Source of the DNA: VAZQ01 sp963758945
GTDB lineage: Bacteria > Pseudomonadota > Alphaproteobacteria > Rhizobiales > Xanthobacteraceae
NCBI GenBank assembly: GCA_963758945.1
Contig: CAVWXY010000010.1
Location: forward strand, 375,320-439,319
Direction: 5' to 3'
DNA length: 64,000 nucleotides
Shown here: positions 55,091 to 62,537 of the stretch, piece by piece
Layout of the letters: each line of letters starts with the position of its first letter
How positions within the stretch are numbered: the stretch's first letter is position 1
Made by a program: the position numbers and the translations under genes
The notes under the pieces: model-generated
What the model saw: the letters and a program-made list of their open reading frames with translations, nothing else
Told to the model about the DNA's origin: nothing
Databases searched by the model: none

Positions 55091-56260
55091 GTGGCCGGCA
55101 AGAGCGTCTTCTACGCGAGCGTCGGGCCTGAGCTCACGCTCTATGAGATCGACGTCGCAGCCGCCGCGCTGCAAAAGCGCGGCGCGGTGACGCTGCCGGC
55201 CAATGTGCAATACGCCTGGCCGCATCCGTCGCAGCGATATCTCTACGTCGTATCGAGCAACGGCGGGCCGGGCTTCGCCGGCGACACGCATCTCGCCAGC
55301 GCGTTCCGCATCGATCCGGCCTCGGGCGCCTTGGCGCCGCACGGCGAGCCGCGAGCGCTGCCGTCACGGCCGATCCACACCAGCGTCGATGCGGTCGGCG
55401 ACTATCTGCTCACCGCCTACAACAACCCGAGCAGCGTCACCGTGCACCGCATCGAAGGTGACGGCAGCATCGGCGAGGAGGTTCGCCTGCCGGGCAAACT
55501 CGACGCCGGCATCTACGCGCATCAGGTCCGCACCACGCCCGGAAACCTGACGGCAATCCTGGTGACGCGCGGCAACAACGCCTCAGATGGCAGGCCGGAG
55601 GACCCTGGGGCGCTCAAGGTCTTTCACTTCAAGGACGGCGCACTGACCAACCTCGCCTCGGTCGCGCCGGGGAGCGGGCTTGGCTTCGGGCCGCGCCATC
55701 TCGATTTCCATCCGAGCGCGCCGTGGGTCTACGTTTCGATCGAGCGCCAGAACCAGCTCTATGTCTACCCCCTCACCGCCGACGGCGCGCTCGGCCGGGA
55801 CCCCCTCTTCGTCAAGGACACCTTGGCCAATTCCGTCAACGTCAAGCCCTCGCAGGGCGCGGGCCCGATCCACGTCCATCCCAACGGCCGTTTCGTCTAT
55901 CTCACCAACCGCAACCAGGGCGAGGTCGAGCTCGAGGGAAAGAAGGTATTCAACGGCGGCGAAAACAACGTCGCGGTGTTCGCCATCGATCCCGCGACCG
56001 GCGAGCCGAGCCTGATCCAGACCATCGACGGGCGGGGCATCCACCTGCGCACCTTCGGCATCGACCCGAGCGGCCAGCTCCTGGTCGCCGCCAGTATCCG
56101 GCCCCTCGCCGTGCGCAACGGCGATGCGATCGGGACGCTCACCGCCGGAATCATCGTCTATCGCATCGGCGACGACGGCCGGCTCGCCTTCGCGCGCAAA
56201 TACGATGTCGACACCGGCAAGCACCAGCAGTTCTGGAGCGGGATGGTGGCGCTGGCCTAG
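55091..56260 (+). CDS. Beta-propeller protein of the lactonase (YbhE) family
   Basis: A 389-residue cytoplasmic or exported seven-bladed propeller (no signal peptide). It starts at GTG 55091 (MAGKSVFYASVGPELTLYEI); repeating blades include YLLTAYNNPSSVTVHRIEGDG, LDFHPSAPWVYVSIERQNQL and VHPNGRFVYLTNRNQGEVEL. Relatives are 6-phosphogluconolactonases, but many members of the fold hydrolyse other lactones. Follows the aldolase by 16 bases, so probably in one operon. Confidence 0.88.
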   Translation: MAGKSVFYASVGPELTLYEIDVAAAALQKRGAVTLPANVQYAWPHPSQRYLYVVSSNGGPGFAGDTHLASAFRIDPASGALAPHGEPRALPSRPIHTSVDAVGDYLLTAYNNPSSVTVHRIEGDGSIGEEVRLPGKLDAGIYAHQVRTTPGNLTAILVTRGNNASDGRPEDPGALKVFHFKDGALTNLASVAPGSGLGFGPRHLDFHPSAPWVYVSIERQNQLYVYPLTADGALGRDPLFVKDTLANSVNVKPSQGAGPIHVHPNGRFVYLTNRNQGEVELEGKKVFNGGENNVAVFAIDPATGEPSLIQTIDGRGIHLRTFGIDPSGQLLVAASIRPLAVRNGDAIGTLTAGIIVYRIGDDGRLAFARKYDVDTGKHQQFWSGMVALA

Positions 56261-56402
56261 CGCGCGGCGACGAGCGTGGTGGCCGCGGCCGAAGTCGCAC
56301 AAGCAAGCCTCGTCAAAGGCTTGCCTGTCAACATGGCGCTAAACGCGCCATTGGGCGCATTGGGGTTTCAGCCGCACTGTCAAACCGCCCGGAGCGCGCG
56401 CG

Positions 56403-57164
56403 ATGACCGCCCGCCCGCCCGTGCGCACGATCAGCATCATCGCCGATAGCGCTTCCGGGCTCGCGCTCTACGATCGCGCCTGCGCCGCGCTGGCGCGCAA
56501 TGTTGCCCAACGCGGGGATGCGCTGGACCTGCTGACATCGTTGCCCGATGCCTGCGCCGCGCTGGCGTTCTTCGACCCGCAACACCGGGGCGTGCTCGAC
56601 AAGCTGGCCTTTGGCAACGAGGGAGCGCGCCAGCGCGAGCGCAGCAGGCTTCCGGCGATGGGCGAGGATTACATCGACGCCTGCTGCCGCGAGATCGCGC
56701 GCGTGCTGGTGCCGAGCGGATACTGCATGCGCTGGGTCGATACCTACGGGCTGTGCGAAGCCCACCACCTGCGCGTGGCCGATTGCCTGAAATGCGTGGA
56801 CCTGATCGCCTGGGACAACTTGCGCCCCGGCATGGGTAAGCGCTCGCGGCGACGCGGCGACTACCTACTGGTGTTGCAGCGGCCCCCGGTGACCCCGAGC
56901 AACTGGCGCGACCACGGCATCCCGAGCCGGTGGGTTGAAAAGGTTGACCGCCGGATTCATCCGCACGCAAAGCCCGCCGACCTGATCGAGCGGCTGATCG
57001 CTGCCGTCACGCTGCCCAATGATCTGGTGATCGATCCCGCGGCCGGGGGCTTCAGTGTCCTGCACGCCGCCCGCCGCTTGGGCCGCGAATTCATCGGCTG
57101 CGATGCTGCGTTCGACCACGAGGCGCCGCGCGCGCAACCGGCCGAAACGGCGGCGAGCGCATGA
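56403..57164 (+). CDS. Phage-type DNA methyltransferase-like protein
   Basis: A 253-residue protein of the N6-adenine/N4-cytosine group in beta order: catalytic motif first, AdoMet motif second. In place of DPPY/DPPF the catalytic segment reads ALAFFDPQHRGVLDKLAFGN. LVPSGYCMRWVDTYGLCEAH and KRSRRRGDYLLVLQRPPV follow, and VIDPAAGGFSVLHAARRLG is motif I with the FxGxG-like fold. Similar genes occur in Hyphomicrobiales prophage-like islands. No restriction partner is adjacent. It marks the start of the island. Confidence 0.85.
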   Translation: MTARPPVRTISIIADSASGLALYDRACAALARNVAQRGDALDLLTSLPDACAALAFFDPQHRGVLDKLAFGNEGARQRERSRLPAMGEDYIDACCREIARVLVPSGYCMRWVDTYGLCEAHHLRVADCLKCVDLIAWDNLRPGMGKRSRRRGDYLLVLQRPPVTPSNWRDHGIPSRWVEKVDRRIHPHAKPADLIERLIAAVTLPNDLVIDPAAGGFSVLHAARRLGREFIGCDAAFDHEAPRAQPAETAASA

Positions 57165-57479
57165 CGGCGGCAGCGACGCGTGTTACGATGACGTTACCTC
57201 GAAAGACGCGCTTCACCACTTCCGCCGATCGAGGACGCCGGACAAACCGCGCAAGCGTGTTTGCCCGGCCGATCGGCCGTGGTGTTCGGACAAACCACTT
57301 CCGCCATTGCCGATCGGCTTTTTGGTTGGTGCTCGCGCGCCGCCAAAAAAGCTGTTGCGCCGGCCCCTCCGAAGGACCGGCGCAACAATTCCAATGGGCT
57401 GATCAAGGTCGCAACAAGCAGCGCCTTGATAGCCCGGAACCACCGGCCCGCACAAGCGGCCAGAAAGGACGGGCACTCA
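57165..57479. other. Gap of 315 bases with hairpins and repeated motifs
   Basis: Contains CCGGACA at 57238-57244 (the same heptamer as near the RepA gene), CCACTTCCGCC twice, GGACAAACC twice, and a strong hairpin at 57353-57387 (TTGCGCCGG / CCGGCGCAA). No gene is seen. It may be the control region of the peptidase-RepA pair. Confidence 0.7.
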
Positions 57480-58154
57480 ATGCGCGCACAGATTTCCACC
57501 ACCGACATCACCGCCAGCAACAGCTTCACGCTCGACACCTTGCCGCAAGGCACCCCGCCCGCGCTGATAGCGGCGATCGAGGACGAAGCCCGCCGCGCTT
57601 TCGATCGCCATGGCCTCGCGGCTTTCATGATGTCGCGCGACGCGGCGCTAGCGCACGAGACTGGCCATGCCATCGTTGCTGCGCATGAAGGCTTGACGGT
57701 CCGCAGCGTGACCATCTTCTCGCGATCGGTGCCGAACGTCGGCCTCGCATGGGGCGGGCGGTGCATGGATGCCGGCGGGACCTGGACGACCGGCGCCGAC
57801 AGCAGCGCAGACGACGACCTGCGCCGCGCGCGGATCATCGTCGCCGGTCTCGCTGGCGAAGCGATCACCGGCTGGGATTTGCCCGGCTCGTCGATCGATG
57901 AACTCGCGCTATCGCAATTGGTCGGCCTCAACGCCGCGGCGAAGCTCGACGACGATCCGGACCAAAGCGACGAAGAATATAGCGCGTACGCGCAACGGCT
58001 CTGGCACGAGCGGGTCTGGAACGCGGCGCTCGCCATCCTGTTCGCCAACGAAGAGCCGTTCAATTGCCTCGTGCAGGCATTGCACGAGAAAGAAAAAGTG
58101 AAGGGCGCAAGGCTGCGCCACGTCCTGGCCCAGGTGAGAAGGGTCGCATCATGA
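57480..58154 (+). CDS. Stand-alone M41-type zinc peptidase-like protein
   Basis: A 224-residue protein with the FtsH peptidase-domain motif but no AAA domain. LAHETGHAIVAAHEGLTVRS is the HExxH helix; VPNVGLAWGGRC and ARIIVAGLAGEAITGWDLPG resemble M41 strands, and SSIDELALSQLVGL gives a likely third ligand Asp. The C-terminal part is charged and helical. The stop overlaps the start of the RepA-like ATPase (ATGA), so the two are translated together. Confidence 0.82.
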   Translation: MRAQISTTDITASNSFTLDTLPQGTPPALIAAIEDEARRAFDRHGLAAFMMSRDAALAHETGHAIVAAHEGLTVRSVTIFSRSVPNVGLAWGGRCMDAGGTWTTGADSSADDDLRRARIIVAGLAGEAITGWDLPGSSIDELALSQLVGLNAAAKLDDDPDQSDEEYSAYAQRLWHERVWNAALAILFANEEPFNCLVQALHEKEKVKGARLRHVLAQVRRVAS

Positions 58155-59302
58155 CCGACGAAAACGTTGTCTTAGCCTTCGAGCTGCTCGCGGCCCGCCA
58201 CAGCAAGCCCAAGGATACGACGCAGTACCCTTATCGCCTCGTGCCGTTCGACGAGCTGCGGCCGGGGATCAAGTCGCCCTATCTCGTCGATGGTGTCATC
58301 CCGCTTCAAGGTCTGGTTGCGGTTTGGGGACCGCCGAAGTGCGGGAAATCCTTCTGGACCTTCGACCTCGCCATGCACATCGCGCTGCGCTGGCCCTATC
58401 GCGGCCGGCGCGTCAACGGCGGGCCAGTCGCCTATCTCGCCTTCGAGGGCGCCGCCGGCTTCGGGGGCCGCGCCGAGGCGTTCCGGCGCGCGCACAAGAT
58501 CACCGGCAAGGTCCCGTTCTACCTGCTCGCAAGCAACGCGAAGCTGGTGCGCGACCATCCGGCGCTGATCGCATCCATCGACGGGCAGATGGAGGCGCCA
58601 CCGATGGCCGTCGTGCTCGACACGCTCAACCGCTCGATCGACGGCTCGGAAAGCAAGGACCAGGACATGGGCGCCTATCTTGCGGCGGCCGAAACCATCG
58701 TTCAAGCCTTCGACTGCGTCGTGATCATCGTCCACCATTGCGGTGTGGACGGCTCGCGCCCGCGCGGTCACACGAGCCTGACCGGCGCCGCCGACGCGCA
58801 GCTCGCCGTCAAGCGCGACACGGGCGGAAACGTCGTAGTCGAGGTCGAAGCCGCGAAGGACTTCGCCGAGGGTGCCCGCTTCGCGTCGACCCTGAAGGTG
58901 GTCGAGGTCGGCATCGACGACGACCGCAAGCCGCTCACGTCGTGCGTCATCGTCCCGAGCGAGCTGCCGACGAGCGGGGATGCCAGGAAGGGGCCAAAAC
59001 TCAACAATTCAGCGAGGCTCGCGCTCGATCAGCTACGGGAATTGATCGGCTCCGATGCCAGCGAGCCGGCCCCGGCATCCGGACATATTCCGCGAGATGT
59101 CCGGGTGTGCTCGGCGGCGCTTTGGCGGGAGCATTTCTACAGCACCTATCCGGGAAGGCCGGACACGAAGCAAAAGGCATTTGTCCGGGCAGTGCTGCGG
59201 CTGCAAGAGCTTCATATTGTTGGACTTTGGTCCGACAAGGCGTGGCTGCCGGACATCCGGACAAATGCCGGACAAACAGAAAAATGTCCGGCGAACGGTT
59301 AA
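58151..59302 (+). CDS. RepA-like ATPase (AAA_25, RecA fold)
   Basis: A 383-residue P-loop ATPase. Walker A AVWGPPKCGKSFWTFDLAMH, Walker B AVVLDTLNRSIDGSES, and VVIIVHHCGVDGSRPRGHTS (sensor His and arginine region) are those of RSF1010 RepA-type helicases and phage-borne DnaB-like ATPases. The C-terminal about 100 residues (KLNNSARLALDQLRELIGSD onward) appear to be a separate winged-helix-like part. The coding end contains the CCGGACA heptamer array, which makes a replication role plausible. Confidence 0.88.
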   Translation: MTDENVVLAFELLAARHSKPKDTTQYPYRLVPFDELRPGIKSPYLVDGVIPLQGLVAVWGPPKCGKSFWTFDLAMHIALRWPYRGRRVNGGPVAYLAFEGAAGFGGRAEAFRRAHKITGKVPFYLLASNAKLVRDHPALIASIDGQMEAPPMAVVLDTLNRSIDGSESKDQDMGAYLAAAETIVQAFDCVVIIVHHCGVDGSRPRGHTSLTGAADAQLAVKRDTGGNVVVEVEAAKDFAEGARFASTLKVVEVGIDDDRKPLTSCVIVPSELPTSGDARKGPKLNNSARLALDQLRELIGSDASEPAPASGHIPRDVRVCSAALWREHFYSTYPGRPDTKQKAFVRAVLRLQELHIVGLWSDKAWLPDIRTNAGQTEKCPANG

Positions 59303-59447
59303 GGCCAGCACAGCCCGGACAAACCAGACAGACAAGGACACCCCTTTAAGGGGTGTCCGGTTTGTCCGGTCTGTCTGGCCGTTTGGTCCGGGAACCGTGT
59401 CCAGCGCGGCAAAGAAAGAAAGAAAAATGACGATCGATGATGTCCGG
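59079..59447. repeat. Array of twelve CCGGACA/TGTCCGG heptamers with a 23-bp palindrome
   Basis: Exact CCGGACA or TGTCCGG occurs at 59079, 59098, 59159, 59182, 59249, 59257, 59268, 59285, 59315, 59354, 59363 and 59441 (plus variants such as CCGACA, TGTCTGG). The palindrome at 59336-59358 pairs GGACACCCCTT with its complement around one base. Repeats lie in both orientations, spaced irregularly (9-60 bp), partly inside the RepA-like coding end. Resembles iterons or multi-site operators. Confidence 0.9.
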
Positions 59448-59639
59448 CGCGCCCGCCCCACCGCCCGCCGCGCCGACGCCCCGCCGCGCCGCCCGTGCCC
59501 GCGAGCGCGGGACCCGCCTGGATCGCTGGCGGCGCTATCGGGGCACGTGAGCACCGCAAGCGCCGATCTTCTCGACGGCGCGCAGCGGTCGCGATACGCT
59601 CACTTTACGGTGGCCGGTTGATTGGTGAAGGGTGAGGCC
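59303..59639. other. Gap of 337 bases, with a small doubtful frame
   Basis: Holds the second half of the heptamer array and palindrome. A 64-codon frame at 59427-59621 (MTIDDVRRARPTARRADAPP) is mainly Arg/Pro and probably spurious, although it starts after an AAAGAAAGAAAAA purine run that could serve as ribosome site. Confidence 0.55.
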
Positions 59640-59942
59640 ATGGCCGAAGTTCTGACCGAGATCGAACGGGTGCGAAGGCGCGAGCTGACGCGCGATAGCA
59701 GAGCGGCAATCCAATTGGGCCTGTCGCTCGATCAGTATCGCCAGCAACGCGAGGCCGTGATCAGCGATTGGTGCGAATTTCTACACGCTGAAATGGATCG
59801 GACCCACGCCAGCGACCCAACCGAAGTTCTACCGCAAGCGCTGGCCCGTCTCGAAGAGCGCGCGATTGCCGAAGCCCGCCGTGCAGGTGAACCGAGCGCG
59901 AAGGAGATGGTCGCGAAGATGTTGAGGAAGGCGATCCTATGA
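59640..59942 (+). CDS. Small helical protein of the island
   Basis: A 100-residue charged, helical protein with no known family. RVRRRELTRDSRAAIQLGLS near the start, then ISDWCEFLHAEMDRTHASDP and EPSAKEMVAKMLRKAIL at the end. ATG 59640 follows GGTGAGGCC. The stop overlaps the start of the following coiled-coil gene by four bases (ATGA). Confidence 0.65.
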   Translation: MAEVLTEIERVRRRELTRDSRAAIQLGLSLDQYRQQREAVISDWCEFLHAEMDRTHASDPTEVLPQALARLEERAIAEARRAGEPSAKEMVAKMLRKAIL

Positions 59943-60425
59943 GCGCCAGCGACCATTTGCGGCTATTTCCGCATGATACGGACCGCTTGAACTCGTTGGC
60001 GCGCTCAGCAAGAGGAACAGCAACGCCAAGCCGAAGCCGAACGAAAGGCCGAAGCCCGCGAACAACGGCGGTCGCTCCTACGTGATGAGATCGAAGCCTT
60101 GCGCGCCGAGATTGCGGCCGTCCGCGACGAAGCGGAGCGCCGCAGGATCATCGGGCTGGAAGTGACCGCGGAGAAGGTTGCCGATCTGGCCAATAAAATC
60201 TTCGATCACATCGATGGACGGTTCCGACGTGTGCAAATCGAGCTGTGCTCTCTCGTCGAGCAACAATTCGCGGCGCTGGAAGCCAAGGTCAATCAGGCGC
60301 GGGCCGATGTCCTCGCGGACGGCAAGCCGCGGGCAAGTGGCGACTTCAAGTTTGCGGCCGAGCGCAAGGAGCGCGACGAACCGCTCGATCTGCCGCCTTT
60401 GTCAAAGGCGCGCGGCCTCAACTGA
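59939..60425 (+). CDS. Coiled-coil protein of the island, frameshifted in this sequence
   Basis: A 161-residue protein after correction. MSASDHLRLFPHDTDRL is in the first frame; QQEEQQRQAEAERKAEAREQ, LLRDEIEALRAEIAAVRDEA and the C-terminal KVADLANKIFDHIDGRFRRV are in the next. The break is the extra A in GAACTC at 59989-59994; with GACTC it continues TRWRAQQEEQQRQ. Long charged coiled coil from about 23 to 75. Function unknown. Confidence 0.78.
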
Positions 60426-60599
60426 GCCCCTTGCCGATGTCCGGTTTCCCGCGAGAGCGGGCCGCGTCGCGGGACTGTCCCCATGGGGACGCGAGGGTAG
60501 CGAACGTTTCCGGTCAACTGTGAACTGCCTCACGTTGGGGCGGCGAAAAATATGCGAGCCTCTGTTTCGCCAAGTTCAACTGACGTGAGGGGATTGCAA

Positions 60600-60755
60600 A
60601 TGCGCGCATGGATCGGAATCCCCGTCGTGGTCGCGATTGGCCTGATCTGGTCGGTCGCCGCGATGTCCGAGTGGGTCCCCGTAGATGGCTCGGAAATGAG
60701 GTCGTCGGCCGCGACATCGCCGCATGTGGCTGGACAAGCTCCGTTGATCCGCTGA
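60600..60755 (+). CDS. Small membrane protein of the island
   Basis: A 51-residue product with one membrane helix (MRAWIGIPVVVAIGLIWSVA) and a polar tail (EWVPVDGSEMRSSAATS). GAGGGG lies 9 bases before the ATG. The composition is coherent for a single-pass protein, but its size makes it unsure. Confidence 0.5.
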   Translation: MRAWIGIPVVVAIGLIWSVAAMSEWVPVDGSEMRSSAATSPHVAGQAPLIR

Positions 60756-61069
60756 GCGTGCGTGGTCGCTCGCGGCGCGCGCAGCAGCAGGCAATGCCGG
60801 TGATTGGGTGTCGCGACGAGATTGTTGATGGAGGAAGATCACCATTTCCGCCTGTGAGGGCGCGCAGCACAGATTAATTAAGAATTTCGCCACACGTTAA
60901 AGTTGACTTACTTCTAGGCGTAGTGGAATATCGATTTGCGAACTTAGGGTCCGAGAGCTGCCTCAAGCGACGATGGCCGAAATCGTCGTGGCCCATTTCG
61001 TGGGCGGCCTGGTGCCGTCGGCCGGCACAATCTTCCAGCATAGACAAAAAGACCAGGGGCTCCGTCATT
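60756..61069. other. Gap of 314 bases, AT-richer region
   Basis: No gene seen. 60870-60930 has TTAATTAAGAATTTCGCC and other AT-rich sequence, so a promoter for the exported protein at 61070 may be here. Confidence 0.5.
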
Positions 61070-61456
61070 ATGGTTCTGCACGGTGTCGCGGCCGTTTTGG
61101 CCGCCACGGTCTCGCTTACACTTCCGTCAGAGCTTCTCGCCGGCGGCGAATGGCCAGATGGGCCGAATAAAGCGTGGTTTGAGGCGCTCCAACGACCTGA
61201 CAACGACAAGAATCCGTATCGAGACGAGAAATCCCGCTTTTGCTGTGGTGTCGCCGATACCGTAAAGACAAAATTTAGGGTCGAGGCCCGGAGCGAGAGA
61301 TACCCCGAAGACCGCTGGTACGCCTGGCTAAACGATCAATGGGCTGTGATCCCACCGGAAAAGATCGTCCAAGACTACGCGCCTGACGGGCAGCCATACT
61401 TGTTCGTGCTAGCCGGAACTATCCAGTGCTTTGTCCGGCCTAGGGGCGGCTTATGA
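61070..61456 (+). CDS. Exported protein of the island
   Basis: A 128-residue product with a signal peptide (MVLHGVAAVLAATVSLTLPS, cleavage near LLAGG). The mature part contains WPDGPNKAWFEALQRPDNDK, RFCCGVADTVKTKFRVEARS and the Trp-rich RWYAWLNDQWAVIPPEKIV; two adjacent and one distant cysteine (FVL..CF). Resembles conserved exported proteins of Hyphomicrobiales. Its stop overlaps the next start (ATGA). Confidence 0.72.
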   Translation: MVLHGVAAVLAATVSLTLPSELLAGGEWPDGPNKAWFEALQRPDNDKNPYRDEKSRFCCGVADTVKTKFRVEARSERYPEDRWYAWLNDQWAVIPPEKIVQDYAPDGQPYLFVLAGTIQCFVRPRGGL

Positions 61457-62103
61457 TTTGGCAAGGCTTGGCCACGGCAGTAATTGTATGCCTAGGAGCC
61501 GCCACCTGGCTGAGCCCTACCCCGGCCCAGGACTCGCGTATAGGACGCTACAATTCGACTGGGCTCGACCTCAATACCTCATCTCGGTTCAATATTTGGC
61601 GAACGGCAACGGTTGGCATTCACAAGGGAGTCGATGCTTATCGCAACGCGCTTGAAGCAGCAAAAATCAAAATCGGAGATGCCGCCAACGAGATTATGGG
61701 CCGACCTGCATTTCGGTATGTAACAAGCAAGACAGAGGTGCAGCTCATACTGGTTTCGGCTTCGGAACTCGGTGTAGACACAGAATTTAACCTTTCGGAC
61801 GTTTACAGACTTGCAAAACGGTTTGGTCTTACGCTCTGCCCCGGCGACGTTGGGCCGCAGTTGCGCTTGGACTACCGCGACCAGCCGGTTGGCGAAGTTC
61901 TCGACATCGCGATGGAGCCCGTCGCAACTTACTCCGGCGACCCAACAATTTTGTCCCTGATAAACTTCGGCCAAGGTCTCGCACTTATCGGCAGCGATGG
62001 TCGATCCGATGTCACCCTTGCCCGAACAAAGCGTTTCGTATTTGCCCTTCCAGCTGGGCAAGGTATGGAGGCGGAGATTTTACTTCGCAGTTGGCAACCG
62101 TAG
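61453..62103 (+). CDS. Exported protein with a secretin/STN-like domain
   Basis: A 216-residue product. Signal-anchor MIWQGLATAVIVCLGAATWL, then a long helix-rich N-terminal part. RLAKRFGLTLCPGDVGPQLR, RLDYRDQPVGEVLDIAMEPV and TKRFVFALPAGQGMEAE have a resemblance to the STN/secretin-type fold; this is weak. Coupled to the previous exported protein by overlap. Confidence 0.6.
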   Translation: MIWQGLATAVIVCLGAATWLSPTPAQDSRIGRYNSTGLDLNTSSRFNIWRTATVGIHKGVDAYRNALEAAKIKIGDAANEIMGRPAFRYVTSKTEVQLILVSASELGVDTEFNLSDVYRLAKRFGLTLCPGDVGPQLRLDYRDQPVGEVLDIAMEPVATYSGDPTILSLINFGQGLALIGSDGRSDVTLARTKRFVFALPAGQGMEAEILLRSWQP

Positions 62104-62113
62104 GGAGGTAGCA

Positions 62114-62368
62114 ATGATGGTCAGACCCGTGTCTTTGGTTTTGTCATCTGTCGTGCTCTTGGCAACCGTTTCCGGTGTGAACGCCCAAAACCTACCAGCA
62201 GAGGGGCCTCTATCGATCACCTTTACCGCCACCCAAATTCCGCCCGCTAAACCGATGCCCATTGGCGCTGGGAAAGAATTTGTCATGCTCAACATGGCCA
62301 TGACAGCGTCAAACGATACCGGCAATCCGGTGTTGCACAAGATGGGCGGCCGGTGCCAGTTGTGGACA
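62114..62368 (+). pseudogene. Exported protein truncated by insertion-sequence DNA
   Basis: Signal peptide MMVRPVSLVLSSVVLLATVS (cleavage near VNAQN), then mature part with LSITFTATQIPPAKPMPIGA and FVMLNMAMTASNDTGNPVLH. After the last native residues (MGGRCQL) the frame runs into the IS3-type terminal repeat at 62369 and reads foreign sequence to 62500. The 3' end of the gene is missing from the window. Good ribosome site GGGAGG before the ATG. Confidence 0.78.
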
Positions 62369-62493
62369 CCCCGATTTCGTGGACAGTTGACGTCTTGGGA
62401 TCAGGCTACAGTGTCTGCCGTCAAAGGTGTCCTCCTTTTTCTGCCTTTTCTGCTCATCCTTTTGTTCGGCCCCTGCGGAGCTCATCCTTCCGT
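62369..62493. repeat. Solo copy of the IS3-element end (125-bp direct repeat)
   Basis: 62369-62493 is identical to 62541-62665, 172 bp away. It starts with CCCCGATTTCGTGGACA, the terminal repeat of the IS3 element to the right. It is an IS end without the rest of the element, probably left by an adjacent deletion or an earlier insertion. Confidence 0.92.
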
Positions 62494-62537
62494 TCTCTAA
62501 TCGCCACCACGAACGCAAGCATTTTCTTTCTTTGGAC

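Noticed and set aside
56261..56402. Candidate attachment site at the left edge of the island
   Set aside because: There is a hairpin (GCAAGCC/GGCTTGC) but no tRNA gene or matching direct repeat on the right side in this window.
57161..57688. Plus-strand frame crossing the gap and the start of the peptidase gene
   Set aside because: Low-complexity basic translation out of phase with the HExxH frame.
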